Positions 1 through 7,976 of a DNA stretch of 48,134 bases are shown here, in pieces. Under the pieces are notes generated by a model, which was not told the DNA's origin, ran no database searches, and saw nothing but the letters and a program-made list of their open reading frames with translations. Source of the stretch: Rossellomorea sp. SC111 (lineage in GTDB: Bacteria > Bacillota > Bacilli > Bacillales > Bacillaceae_B); the NCBI RefSeq assembly GCF_024733565.1, contig NZ_JANIOC010000025.1, forward strand, positions 1 to 48,134, in the 5' to 3' direction. The translations under genes were made by a program, and so were the position numbers. How positions within the stretch are numbered: the stretch's first letter is position 1; each line of letters begins with the position of its first letter.

Positions 1-42
1 AGTCCGGTAGCTTATCGAGTAAGTACTGAATTAGCTGCTTAG
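1..42 (+). CDS. IS3-family transposase OrfB, C-terminal end (partial)
   Basis: The first 42 bases read in frame 1 as S-P-V-A-Y-R-V-S-T-E-L-A-A followed by TAG. The S/T-P-V-x-Y-R stretch close to a stop is the usual C-terminus of IS3/IS150-type integrase (DDE transposase OrfB). The catalytic core lies outside the window. The inverted-repeat-like sequence that follows at once supports the reading as an IS end. Only 13 residues are visible, so the family call is probable, not certain. Confidence 0.6.
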   Translation, partial: SPVAYRVSTELAA

Positions 43-75
43 AAATTTAAGTGTCCAACGTTATGGGACCAGTGC
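1..75 (+). mobile_element. Right end of an IS3-type insertion sequence
   Basis: After the transposase stop at 40-42, the sequence at about 51-75 (GTGTCCAACG...CCAGTGCA) forms the terminal inverted repeat. Its reverse complement begins TGCAC and contains GTTGGACAC, which match the TGCAC and GTTGGACAC blocks at the IS left end near 48066-48084. The spacing between the two blocks differs by about 5 nt, as is common for imperfect IS3 ends. The exact outer boundary and target duplication cannot be fixed from one side. Confidence 0.6.
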
Positions 76-141
76 ATCGCCCGAGGAGGCTTGACTTCCT
101 CCCCGAGGAAAGCAAATGCCTGGAGAGAAAAGGAACGGTCT
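76..141 (-). repeat. Half of the GC-rich palindromic repeat, cut by an IS
   Basis: Read on the minus strand this is the first half of the intergenic palindromic element seen intact at 6028-6154 and 33474-33600: it contains GCATTTGCTTTCC, then CCCGAGGAGG on the plus strand. It ends abruptly against the IS right end. The same half-element, in the opposite orientation, abuts the IS left end at 48001-48061, and the two also share the adjoining GGAACGGTCT. Confidence 0.7.
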
Positions 142-186
142 ATTTTTCAAACGACCTTCATCTAATAGACCTTTTGGGGAACACAA

Positions 187-216
187 AAAAGCACTCCCCC
201 GAAGGAAAGTGCTTTT
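187..216 (-). terminator. Rho-independent terminator of sdhCAB
   Basis: On the minus strand, about 13 nt after the sdhB stop, AAGCACT pairs with AGTGCTT around a C/G-rich inner stem with a TTCG-like turn, followed by a run of six T. It closes the sdh operon. Confidence 0.85.
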
Positions 217-228
217 CATAAGAAAGTA

Positions 229-999
229 TCAATCAACCATATGGTCGCTTCCGAAGAAGTTCTTGAACATTTGGAACGTGGTTTCTCTGTTCAGTGCTGC
301 AATCGAAGTCGTCAAAGGAATACCTTTTGGACAAGATTGAACACAGTTTTGTGAGTTACCACAGTTGGCAAGTCCACCGTCACCCATGATCGACTCAAGG
401 CGCTCATCCTGATTCATGGCACCAGTTGGATGCGCATTGAACAAGCGTACTTGTGATAACGGAGCGGGTCCGATGAAGTCTGACTTACTGTTTACGTTTG
501 GACATGCTTCCAGACATACACCGCAAGTCATACATTTTGATAATTCATATGCCCATTGACGCTTCTTCTCCGGCATACGGGGTCCAGGACCAAGATCGTA
601 TGTTCCATCGATCGGGATCCACGCTTTTACCTTCTTCAGACTGTCGAACATACGGCTGCGGTCTACCTGCAGGTCGCGGACAACAGGGAAAGTGCGCATA
701 GGCTCAAGACGGATCGGCTGCTCTAATTGATCGACCAATGCCGTACAAGATTGTCTCGGCTTTCCGTTGATCACCATTGAACAAGCTCCACATACCTCTT
801 CCAGACAGTTCATATCCCAGTTGATTGGAGTGGTGTGCTCCCCTTTTGCATTGACCGGATTACGACGAATTTCCATCAATGCGGAAATCACGTTCATATT
901 CGGACGATAATCAAGTTCGAACTCTTCTTGAAAAGGAGCAGTTTCCGGGCTTTCTTGACGAGTAATGATAAAACGGACTTTTTTATTTTCACTCATCAT
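229..999 (-). CDS. sdhB: Succinate dehydrogenase iron-sulfur subunit
   Basis: SdhB passes electrons from the SdhA flavin through three Fe-S clusters to the haem/menaquinone sites of SdhC at the cytoplasmic membrane (complex II). The 256 residues match the family length. Visible cluster ligands are C65, C70, C73 and C85 for the [2Fe-2S] cluster, and C156, C159, C162, C166, C213, C219 and C223 for the [4Fe-4S] and [3Fe-4S] clusters. It is last in sdhCAB. Two ATG codons lie in a row (999 and 996). The first overlaps the sdhA stop as ATGA and lies 6 nt from a GGGGG ribosome site; the second would give the MSE start known from B. subtilis. Either could be used. The protein closely resembles B. subtilis SdhB, so the identification is secure. 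Confidence 0.97.
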   Translation of the reverse strand: MMSENKKVRFIITRQESPETAPFQEEFELDYRPNMNVISALMEIRRNPVNAKGEHTTPINWDMNCLEEVCGACSMVINGKPRQSCTALVDQLEQPIRLEPMRTFPVVRDLQVDRSRMFDSLKKVKAWIPIDGTYDLGPGPRMPEKKRQWAYELSKCMTCGVCLEACPNVNSKSDFIGPAPLSQVRLFNAHPTGAMNQDERLESIMGDGGLANCGNSQNCVQSCPKGIPLTTSIAALNRETTFQMFKNFFGSDHMVD

Positions 1000-2759
1000 T
1001 TACTTCCCCCTTTGCTCTTAGAATAGTCACGCTTACGTGGTGCGATCAATGAAGTATCAACTTCCTCGTAATGGAATTCTGGAGTGTTCGTCGCGGCATT
1101 GTATTTTGCCATCGTCGTTTTCAGGAATTCCTCATCGTTACGGTCCGGGAAGTCAGGTTTGTAATGAGCTCCGCGGCTCTCGTTACGATTTAATGCACCG
1201 ATTGTTATGACGCGGGCAAGCTGCAGCATGTTCCACAATTGACGGGTGAATGTCGCCCCTTGGTTGCTCCATTTAGCCGTGTCATTGATATTGATATTTT
1301 GGTAACGTTCCATCAGTTCCTGGATCTTTTCATCCGTTTGTTGAAGCTTGTCATTATGACGTACAACCGTTACGTTATCCGTCATCCATTCCCCAAGCTC
1401 TTTATGGATGACATAAGCATTCTCGGTGCCATTCAGGGACATGATGTTGTTCCATTTTTCTTCTTCCTGTTTCACATATCGGTCGAATAGTGAAGAAGGG
1501 AGAGATTCTACTGTTTTCTCAAGTCCTTCAATATACTTAATCGCATTAGGACCTGCAACCATACCGCCATAGATAGCGGATAGTAATGAGTTAGCCCCTA
1601 ATCGGTTACCACCGTGCTGAGAATAATCACATTCCCCTGCAGCGAATAAACCAGGAATATTCGTCATTTGATCATAATCGACCCATAGTCCACCCATTGA
1701 ATAGTGAACGGCAGGGAAGATTTTCATTGGTACTTTACGCGGGTCATCGCCCATGAACTTCTCATAGATTTCAATGATTCCACCAAGCTTGATATCAAGC
1801 TCTTTTGAATCTTTATGAGACAGATCGAGGTAAACCATGTTTTCGCCATTGATACCAAGCTTTTGGTTTACGCACACATCAAAGATTTCACGTGTTGCGA
1901 TATCACGGGGTACAAGGTTACCGTATGCAGGATACTTCTCTTCAAGGAAATACCATGGCTTACCGTCTTTATACGTCCAGACACGTCCACCTTCACCACG
2001 TGCCGATTCACTCATAAGACGAAGCTTATCGTCACCAGGAATGGCTGTCGGGTGGATTTGGATGAACTCACCATTTGCATAATAAGCACCTTGTTGATAA
2101 ACGATCGATGCGGCAGAACCCGTATTGATGACAGAGTTCGTAGACTTACCGAAGATGATCCCCGGTCCACCTGATGCCATGATCACGGCGTCTGCTGCAA
2201 ATGACTTGATTTCCATCGTTTGAAGGTTCTGGGCAACGATCCCTCTTGCCACGCCTTCATCATCAATGACGACTCCAAGGAATTCCCAGCCTTCGAACTT
2301 GCTTACTAATCCAGCCACTTCATGACGGCGTACCTGCTCGTCCAAAGCGTATAATAATTGTTGACCAGTGGTAGCACCAGCGAAAGCGGTTCTGTGATGC
2401 TGCGTGCCACCGAAGCGACGGAAATCCAGTAATCCTTCAGGAGTACGGTTAAACATGACCCCCATACGATCGAGTAAGTGAATGATCCCAGGTGCTGCTT
2501 CCGTCATTGCTTTAACAGGCGGTTGATTCGCTAAGAAATCCCCACCATAAACCGTATCATCAAAATGTTCCCAAGGAGAATCCCCTTCTCCCTTCGTATT
2601 AACGGCTCCGTTAATTCCACCCTGTGCACATACAGAGTGAGAACGCTTAACGGGTACCAGTGAGAATAAATCGACTTGCGTTCCTTTTTCTGCTGCTTTA
2701 ATTGTGGCCATCAGGCCGGCTAAACCGCCACCGACAACGATGATTTTACCTTTACTCAT
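996..2759 (-). CDS. sdhA: Succinate dehydrogenase flavoprotein subunit
   Basis: SdhA oxidises succinate to fumarate in the TCA cycle using covalently bound FAD. At 587 residues it has the usual Bacillus length. The N-terminal dinucleotide-binding motif VVGGGLAG is at about residues 8-15; the likely flavinylated histidine is H41 in SHSVCAQGG; the substrate-site HPT motif is at 236-238 and R254 lies in RGEGGR. The gene sits between sdhC (71-nt gap) and sdhB (stop/start overlap), so the three subunits are co-transcribed and probably translationally coupled. Nothing is missing or odd. Confidence 0.98.
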   Translation of the reverse strand: MSKGKIIVVGGGLAGLMATIKAAEKGTQVDLFSLVPVKRSHSVCAQGGINGAVNTKGEGDSPWEHFDDTVYGGDFLANQPPVKAMTEAAPGIIHLLDRMGVMFNRTPEGLLDFRRFGGTQHHRTAFAGATTGQQLLYALDEQVRRHEVAGLVSKFEGWEFLGVVIDDEGVARGIVAQNLQTMEIKSFAADAVIMASGGPGIIFGKSTNSVINTGSAASIVYQQGAYYANGEFIQIHPTAIPGDDKLRLMSESARGEGGRVWTYKDGKPWYFLEEKYPAYGNLVPRDIATREIFDVCVNQKLGINGENMVYLDLSHKDSKELDIKLGGIIEIYEKFMGDDPRKVPMKIFPAVHYSMGGLWVDYDQMTNIPGLFAAGECDYSQHGGNRLGANSLLSAIYGGMVAGPNAIKYIEGLEKTVESLPSSLFDRYVKQEEEKWNNIMSLNGTENAYVIHKELGEWMTDNVTVVRHNDKLQQTDEKIQELMERYQNININDTAKWSNQGATFTRQLWNMLQLARVITIGALNRNESRGAHYKPDFPDRNDEEFLKTTMAKYNAATNTPEFHYEEVDTSLIAPRKRDYSKSKGGSK

Positions 2760-2830
2760 CGTGACTCACTCCTTTTCCTACCATACTTCGAGTGCACTTG
2801 CTTATCTATCAGACTTGTATATTTTTCTGC

Positions 2831-3439
2831 TTATACGAAGGCAAAGATTGCACGCATACCGACAATCGATAACGCGACAAAAATCCCGATCGTAACATAT
2901 GTAGCAATTAATTGAGAACGAGGTGTAACCGTAAGTCCCCAGCTAACGCAGAATGACCATAACCCATTTGCAAAGTGGAAAATCGTTGAAAGAACACCAA
3001 GCACGTAAAATCCTAACATCAACGGATTGGATAATATGTTCTCCATCATCTGGAAGTTCACTTCAGCTCCGAACGCCGCAGCGACTCTTGTTTCCCAAAT
3101 ATGCCATGTAACGAAAATAAATGTGATCACTCCAGATACACGTTGAAGTAAAAACATCCAGTTACGGAAATAACCAAACTTGCTTGCATTATTCTTGGAA
3201 GTGAATGCAATGTAAATTCCGTAAATTGCATGGAAATACAATGGAAGGAAGATGATAAAGATTTCAAGGAAATAACGGAAAGGAAGACTTTCCATAAAAT
3301 GTGCCGCCTGGTTAAATGATTCTTCCCCACCAGTGGCAAAATGGTTCACGACTAAATGTTGTGTTAAAAATAATCCAACTGGAATAACACCTAGCAATGA
3401 ATGAAGCCTGCGATAATTAAATTCTCGATTTCCAGCCAT
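2831..3439 (-). CDS. sdhC: Succinate dehydrogenase cytochrome b558 subunit
   Basis: SdhC is the membrane anchor of complex II, binding two haem b groups and passing electrons to menaquinone. The 202 residues hold five hydrophobic segments. Histidines at 28, 70, 113 and 155 coincide with the four haem-ligand positions known for B. subtilis SdhC, which makes the di-haem, menaquinone-reducing type B architecture very likely. The ATG at 3439 follows a GGGGGG ribosome site at good spacing. It is the first gene of sdhCAB; the promoter must lie in the AT-rich 3440-3560 stretch, but I could not assign clear -35 and -10 boxes there. Confidence 0.97.
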   Translation of the reverse strand: MAGNREFNYRRLHSLLGVIPVGLFLTQHLVVNHFATGGEESFNQAAHFMESLPFRYFLEIFIIFLPLYFHAIYGIYIAFTSKNNASKFGYFRNWMFLLQRVSGVITFIFVTWHIWETRVAAAFGAEVNFQMMENILSNPLMLGFYVLGVLSTIFHFANGLWSFCVSWGLTVTPRSQLIATYVTIGIFVALSIVGMRAIFAFV

Positions 3440-3790
3440 GATTTACCCCCCTTAATGATAAAATATGAATTCGTTTTCTAATGTCTTTCACTGATGATTA
3501 GACAACGATACATATTTTATATTGTAACAATAATGTGACATGTTCATTTTACTCCCAAGGAGTGGAAGCGTCAAGAAAACGTATACATAAATTCGACAAT
3601 ATCGCAAAAATATTTTCAATATATCAACAACCGAAAACATGAGGTTTTACCCGATTAAATGTTCGAAAATTCTAATAAATAAACAATAAATATTATACCA
3701 CCAAAATATCCCAAGGTCATTTTTTCAAGGTATGGGATGATAATTACCTCTTTCATGTATATAATAGTTTTATAGAAAGAGGGGATTTAC
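3440..3790. promoter_or_regulatory. Divergent intergenic region sdhC / yslB
   Basis: This 351-nt AT-rich gap separates the divergent sdhC and yslB genes and must hold both promoters. On the plus strand TATAAT at 3760-3765 lies 17 nt after ATGATA (3737-3742), a plausible SigA promoter for yslB. On the minus strand TATAAA-like and TACAAT-like boxes lie around 3515-3530 without a convincing -35. No further gene or known leader is evident. Confidence 0.5.
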
Positions 3791-4228
3791 TTGGAACAGA
3801 AAAAAGAAGAAGCACATCAGCCGTCCGTTCCAATCTTCGGATATGAAATGTTACGCGACATCTTGATTCCAGACATATTAGGAAAACACACACCCGATAT
3901 CCTGTACTGGGGAGGAAAGCAGCTCGCGAGGAAATTTCCCCTGCAGTCCACGGAAGAAATATCTTCCTTTTTCGATGAAGCAGGATGGGGCAGCCTTACA
4001 CTTCTGGAACAAAAAAGAAATGAGATGACATTTGAATTGAACGGCCCAGTGATCAAACGGCGTCTGTCACTGAAAACGGATGTGAATTTCAAACTGGAAA
4101 CGGGCTTTATTGCCGAACAAATTCAGCTTCAGAGAAAATGTGTGGCAGAGGCTGCTGACGAATTACATAAACGAAGTCAATCGGTCAAAGTGGTTGTAAG
4201 ATGGGACGACAAAGACCGGATTGAGTAG
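3791..4228 (+). CDS. yslB: YslB-family protein (DUF2507)
   Basis: This 145-residue soluble protein matches the YslB family of Firmicutes, whose function I do not know. The start is TTG at 3791, 7 nt after a GAAAGAGGGG ribosome site; no ATG offers a better start. The sequence contains PxFGYEMLRDxLIPDILGKHTPDILYWGGK near the N-terminus, a conserved feature of the family as I remember it, and an acidic/hydrophobic mixed C-terminal half with no membrane segment. It is transcribed alone and converges on lysC, sharing the hairpin terminator at 4242-4276. The position beside sdhC and lysC is conserved in Bacillus. Confidence 0.85.
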   Translation: MEQKKEEAHQPSVPIFGYEMLRDILIPDILGKHTPDILYWGGKQLARKFPLQSTEEISSFFDEAGWGSLTLLEQKRNEMTFELNGPVIKRRLSLKTDVNFKLETGFIAEQIQLQRKCVAEAADELHKRSQSVKVVVRWDDKDRIE

Positions 4229-4241
4229 TCAAGCTCCAAGT

Positions 4242-4276
4242 AAAGGGTTGCCCTAAAACATTCAGGGCAACCCTTT
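4242..4276. terminator. Bidirectional terminator between yslB and lysC
   Basis: A 13-bp perfect stem (AAAGGGTTGCCCT / AGGGCAACCCTTT) with a 9-nt loop lies between the convergent yslB and lysC stops. The T-runs are short on both sides, so efficiency is uncertain, but the position fits a shared terminator. Confidence 0.75.
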
Positions 4277-4288
4277 GCTATATTAACC

Positions 4289-4792
4289 CTACAGCGTGAT
4301 TTCTTCCATCTTCACTGCATCCAGGTGAAAGGCCGTATGTAAGACCCCTGCTGCCTTTTGCATATTCTCCCCATCCACTACTGTAGACACTTTAATTTCA
4401 GAAGTGCTGACCATTTTCACCACAATGTCATTTTGAGCCAGTACTTCAAACATTTCCGCGGCCACACCAGGGTTTGAAATCATACCCGAGCCGACGATGG
4501 AGACTTTCGCAAGCCCACTCTCATGCTCAACATGGGTGAAATTCAACCGCTCCTTATTTCGTTCAAGAACAGCAAGGGTTTCATCGAGATCATGTTCCTT
4601 GATGGAGAAAGATAGATTGGTCGTATTCTGATCCGTCTGAGTCTGAATGATGATATCAACGTTCAAATGATTCTCAGCCAACGTAGTGAACACAGATGAT
4701 AGTCCCGTTAAAGCATTTCCCAGTCCAAATACAGTGACGCGTGTAATTTCATTCTCAAAGGCTACTCCTCGTACAATTAAGTTTTGTTCCAT
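4289..4792 (-). CDS. lysC: Aspartate kinase II beta subunit (in-frame internal start)
   Basis: B. subtilis lysC is known to make a beta subunit from an in-frame internal start at a Met-Glu-Gln-Asn-Leu sequence. The same MEQNL is present here, with ATG at 4792, preceded by a strong GAGGAGGAA ribosome site about 7 nt away although it lies within coding sequence. The product would be 167 residues, covering just the two ACT regulatory domains, and would join the alpha chain in an alpha2-beta2 enzyme. The site and the residues are seen directly; use of the start is inferred by homology. Confidence 0.8.
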   Translation of the reverse strand: MEQNLIVRGVAFENEITRVTVFGLGNALTGLSSVFTTLAENHLNVDIIIQTQTDQNTTNLSFSIKEHDLDETLAVLERNKERLNFTHVEHESGLAKVSIVGSGMISNPGVAAEMFEVLAQNDIVVKMVSTSEIKVSTVVDGENMQKAAGVLHTAFHLDAVKMEEITL

Positions 4793-5527
4793 GCTTGCTT
4801 CCTCCTCAATATACGTTCCTTCCACTCTTTCAATACTGGATCTGACTTCTAAAGGAATTTGATAATTCTTGGCAAACTCCACCGCCCTTGGATGCAGGAC
4901 CCCCGCCCCGAGGTTCGCAAGTTCAAGCATCTCATCATAGGAAATCGACGTTAACTTCCTTGCTCCTTTAATATAGCGGGGGTCTGTCGTGTAAACCCCG
5001 TCTACGTCTGTATAGATGTCACAGCGCTCCGCTTTCAGGGCTGCTGCGATCGCAACGGCCGTGGTATCCGACCCGCCGCGGCCGAGTGTGGTGATTTCCC
5101 CCGTTTCTGTCATGCCCTGGAATCCCGCCACGATGACCACTCTTCCTTCCTGAAGGTGAGCCGCCATTTTATCGGTATGAATATTTGTGATCCGTGCATT
5201 GCTATGGACAGATTCCGTTTCGATGCCAGCCTGCCAGCCTGTGAATGAAATGGCATCATGACCCGATTGGATAAGGGCCATCGTAAGGAGTGAAATAGTC
5301 ACCTGTTCCCCGGTTGAGAGCAGCATATCCATTTCTCTTTTGCTCGGTTGAGAAGTGATTTCCCTTGCAAGACCAACAAGTGTGTCCGTCGTTTTCCCCA
5401 TGGCAGATACGACGACGACCACATCATTCCCTCTTTCTTTTTCTTCAATGATCCTTGACGCAACATTTTGAATTCTTTCCACTGACCCTACTGAAGTCCC
5501 ACCGAATTTTTGAACAATAATACTCAC
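4289..5527 (-). CDS. lysC: Aspartate kinase II, lysine-sensitive, alpha subunit
   Basis: LysC phosphorylates L-aspartate, the first step to lysine, threonine, methionine and diaminopimelate. I chose GTG at 5527 (412 residues), 8 nt after GAGGGAGAA. It gives the MSIIVQKFGGTSVGS N-terminus typical of the family; the longer reading back to 5590 lies in the untranslated leader. The kinase domain occupies about residues 1-240 (KFGGTS; the DVDGVYTTDPR substrate segment) and two ACT domains follow. A separate start for the beta subunit lies inside the gene (see 4289-4792). Expression should be set by the upstream lysine riboswitch and its attenuator. The similarity to B. subtilis LysC is strong throughout. 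Confidence 0.96.
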   Translation of the reverse strand: MSIIVQKFGGTSVGSVERIQNVASRIIEEKERGNDVVVVVSAMGKTTDTLVGLAREITSQPSKREMDMLLSTGEQVTISLLTMALIQSGHDAISFTGWQAGIETESVHSNARITNIHTDKMAAHLQEGRVVIVAGFQGMTETGEITTLGRGGSDTTAVAIAAALKAERCDIYTDVDGVYTTDPRYIKGARKLTSISYDEMLELANLGAGVLHPRAVEFAKNYQIPLEVRSSIERVEGTYIEEEASMEQNLIVRGVAFENEITRVTVFGLGNALTGLSSVFTTLAENHLNVDIIIQTQTDQNTTNLSFSIKEHDLDETLAVLERNKERLNFTHVEHESGLAKVSIVGSGMISNPGVAAEMFEVLAQNDIVVKMVSTSEIKVSTVVDGENMQKAAGVLHTAFHLDAVKMEEITL

Positions 5528-5639
5528 GACTTCTCCCTCTTTCTGAGCGTCGCCGCTCTTTTTGATGATGAAGAGTACAATCACAATCATCCTAAACGTT
5601 CATTGGCCAGGATATTTATGAACAAAATCCTGCGCTGAT

Positions 5640-5676
5640 AATAAAAAAAGCAATGAGAATAATATCTCATTGCTTT
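5640..5676 (-). terminator. Attenuator terminator of the lysine riboswitch
   Basis: On the minus strand AAAGCAATGAGA/TCTCATTGCTTT make a 12-bp stem (5647-5658 with 5665-5676) around a 6-nt loop, followed by a run of seven T. It lies between the riboswitch aptamer and lysC, as in B. subtilis lysC, where bound lysine favours this hairpin. Confidence 0.93.
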
Positions 5677-5689
5677 ATGAACATACAGC

Positions 5690-5905
5690 AGAACATACAA
5701 ATAGGTTCATCGGCATTGTGAGATAGCTCTCCAAGATTGAATCATCTTGACAATCCTGCATTTCTTAAACGCAGGACCAGCGGATATAGCATGAGACTAT
5801 AACCACTTCGGCGATTCTCCCCTTTCCAGGCATGTCGGCGGGGCTCATACCCCTCTTTACCTGTACTCTTGAAGTTCGCACCTCTATCACCACTTAAAAA
5901 GTGAT
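5690..5905 (-). ncRNA. Lysine riboswitch (L-box) of lysC
   Basis: The minus-strand leader holds the L-box hallmarks: GATAGAGGTGCGAACTTCAA at its 5' side, AAGGGGAGAATCGCCGAAG in the core, and GGAGAGCTATCTC near its 3' end. These match the B. subtilis lysC leader as I remember it. It is followed by the terminator at 5640-5676, giving transcriptional control of aspartokinase by lysine. Confidence 0.95.
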
Positions 5906-5925
5906 AATGTTATAAATTTCTGTTT

Positions 5926-5954
5926 ATTATAGCATAGGGGAAATATTGATTCAA
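5926..5954 (-). promoter_or_regulatory. SigA promoter of the lysC leader
   Basis: On the minus strand TTGAAT (5949-5954) and a perfect TATAAT (5926-5931) are separated by 17 nt. Transcription would begin near 5919, just ahead of the riboswitch. Confidence 0.85.
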
Positions 5955-6027
5955 TGTCTAATTGGATCAATATTTCATTTTCCTGTAGATTATTTGTTCG
6001 TTAGCTGTTTTGCATGAGCAAATAGTG

Positions 6028-6154
6028 GTTGATTTCCGCTGCAGGTGCTCGCTTTCCGCGGGGCGTGGGTCGAGCCTCCTCGGGCTAAAGCCCTGTGGGG
6101 TCTCAACTTCCACGCATTTCCCGCAGGAGTCGAGCACCTGCAGCGGAAATCAAC
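6028..6154. repeat. GC-rich palindromic intergenic repeat, intact copy 1
   Basis: Arms of 24 nt at 6028-6051 and 6131-6154 are perfect inverse complements (they begin GTTGATTTCCGC and end GCGGAAATCAAC). Between them lie CTTTCCGCGGGG, GAGCCTCCTCGGGC, GGGGTCTCA and CCCGCAGGAGTCGAG, all shared with the copy at 33474-33600 and in part with the half-copies at both window edges. It lies between the end of uvrC and the lysC promoter. It encodes nothing and could form a long hairpin. I remember similar elements from many Bacillaceae genomes. Confidence 0.9.
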
Positions 6155-6206
6155 TCTGCTTATTCACTAGTTACTTCTAAACTAGATAATGACTTTCAAG
6201 CATTAC

Positions 6207-7976
6207 TTATTTCAACTTCTCCACCAATTCCTTCGCCACCGCTTCTGGGATTCCTATTTCTGTAAATTCTTCGACTGTCGCTTCTTTCATCTTTTTCATG
6301 GAACCAAAGTGCTTAAGAAGTTGTTTCTTTCGCTTTGGTCCGATGCCGTCGATCTCATCGAGGGTCGATTGGAATGCGCTCTTTCCTCGGAGCTGACGGT
6401 GGAAGGTGATGGCGAACCGGTGGACTTCATCCTGGATGCGTTGGAGGAGATAGAATTCCTGGCTGCGCTTTTCAAGGGGGACGATTTGCAGCGGGTTTCC
6501 GTACAGCAGTTCCGACGTCTGATGCTTGTCGTCTTTCGCAAGTCCTCCGATCGGGATGTCAAGACCCAATTCATTCTCGATCACATCCCTTGCCGCTTCG
6601 ATCTGACCTTTTCCTCCATCGATGATGATGAGGTCGGGTAAAGGAAGTCCGTCTTTCAACACTCTCGTATATCTTCTCCGGACAACCTCCCTCATGGAAT
6701 CATAATCATCTGGCCCCTTGACGGTTTTAATCTTGTACTTTCGGTATTCTTTCTTGGCAGGTTTCCCGTCTAAGAAGACGATCATCGCCGATACGGGATC
6801 ACTTCCTTGAATATTTGAGTTATCAAAGGCTTCAATCCGGAAAGGCGTATAAATGCCCATATGATCCCCGAGGCGTTCAATGGCTTTAATCGTCCGGTCT
6901 TCGTCTCTCTCGATCAGGGCGAATTTTTCCCCGAGTGCCTGCTGGGCATTTTTCTCGGCAAGCTTCACAAGCTCTTTCTTCTTTCCCCGTTTCGGCTGGG
7001 TCATTTTCACCTCAAGAAGTTTTTCTGCGAGATCGATATCAATCTCTTCAGGCAAAAAGATCTCCTTCGGCTTAAAGTGATTGGACTTTGAGTAGAACTG
7101 ACCTAAAAACGTCAGGAACTCATCTTCAGGTTCATTATAGAGAGGGAATAAAGATACATCCCTCTCTATGAGCTTCCCTTGCCGTACGAAGAATACCTGA
7201 ACACACATCCAGCCCTTATCAACGGAATATCCGAACACATCACGGTCGGTGAAGTCTGTCATCGTCATTTTCTGTTTTTCCATGGTCGCTTCGATATGGA
7301 GAATCTGATCGCGGAATTCCTTCGCTCTTTCAAATTCCAGATTTTCCGAGGCATCATTCATTTTCACCGTAAGCTGGTTCTTGATCTCCTTGTAGCCGCC
7401 GTTCAAGAATCTGGCTATTTCATCTGTCATGTCACGGTACGTGTCTTTGCTCACTTCTTTAATACAAGGAGCGAGACATTGGCCCATATGATAGTAAAGG
7501 CAGGCACGATCGGGAAGCGTCGAGCATTTCCGTAAAGGATACAAGCGGTCGAGAAGTTTTTTCGTTTCATTTGCCGCTCCGACATTTGGATAAGGACCGA
7601 AATACTTTCCCTTTCCCCGCTGGACCTTCCTTGTGGTAATGAGCCTCGGGTGCCGCTCATTCGTTAACTTAATGAACGGATAGCTTTTATCATCCTTTAA
7701 CATGACATTGTATTTAGGGTCATACTTTTTGATCAAATTCATTTCGAGGACAAGGGCTTCCAGGTCAGATGACGTCATGATGTACTCGAAGTCCTCGATC
7801 TCCCCTACCAGCCGCTGGGTTTTCGCATCATGGGAGCCTGTGAAATACGAACGCACCCGATTTTTCAATACTTTGGCCTTTCCCACATAGATGATCGTAC
7901 CCTGCCTGTCCTTCATTAAATAACAACCCGGTTGGTCAGGCAGCAGTGCTAATTTATTCGTGATATTCTGATTCAT
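6207..7976 (-). CDS. uvrC: Excinuclease ABC subunit C
   Basis: UvrC makes the two incisions flanking a lesion in nucleotide-excision repair, acting with UvrAB. The chosen start is ATG at 7976 (589 residues, MNQNITNKL), 7 nt after a GAGGAGGAAG site; its ATG overlaps the stop of the upstream membrane-protein gene as ATGA. The order is an N-terminal GIY-YIG nuclease ([11 protein letters not shown]...IIYVGKA, residues about 14-95), the UVR UvrB-binding motif (about 200-235), the RNase H-like nuclease ([20 protein letters not shown]) and a C-terminal helix-hairpin-helix pair ([12 protein letters not shown]). Its coupling to a glycosyltransferase-like gene is unusual: in B. subtilis the upstream neighbour is trxA. 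Confidence 0.97.
   Translation of the reverse strand: MNQNITNKLALLPDQPGCYLMKDRQGTIIYVGKAKVLKNRVRSYFTGSHDAKTQRLVGEIEDFEYIMTSSDLEALVLEMNLIKKYDPKYNVMLKDDKSYPFIKLTNERHPRLITTRKVQRGKGKYFGPYPNVGAANETKKLLDRLYPLRKCSTLPDRACLYYHMGQCLAPCIKEVSKDTYRDMTDEIARFLNGGYKEIKNQLTVKMNDASENLEFERAKEFRDQILHIEATMEKQKMTMTDFTDRDVFGYSVDKGWMCVQVFFVRQGKLIERDVSLFPLYNEPEDEFLTFLGQFYSKSNHFKPKEIFLPEEIDIDLAEKLLEVKMTQPKRGKKKELVKLAEKNAQQALGEKFALIERDEDRTIKAIERLGDHMGIYTPFRIEAFDNSNIQGSDPVSAMIVFLDGKPAKKEYRKYKIKTVKGPDDYDSMREVVRRRYTRVLKDGLPLPDLIIIDGGKGQIEAARDVIENELGLDIPIGGLAKDDKHQTSELLYGNPLQIVPLEKRSQEFYLLQRIQDEVHRFAITFHRQLRGKSAFQSTLDEIDGIGPKRKKQLLKHFGSMKKMKEATVEEFTEIGIPEAVAKELVEKLK

Noticed and set aside
116..340. Plus-strand reading frame over the half-repeat, sdhB terminator and end of sdhB
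   Set aside because: It crosses a terminator and the antisense strand of sdhB and lacks a ribosome site.
1815..2174. 119-codon plus-strand frame inside sdhA
   Set aside because: It is antisense to well-conserved sdhA codons; no ribosome site or known similarity.
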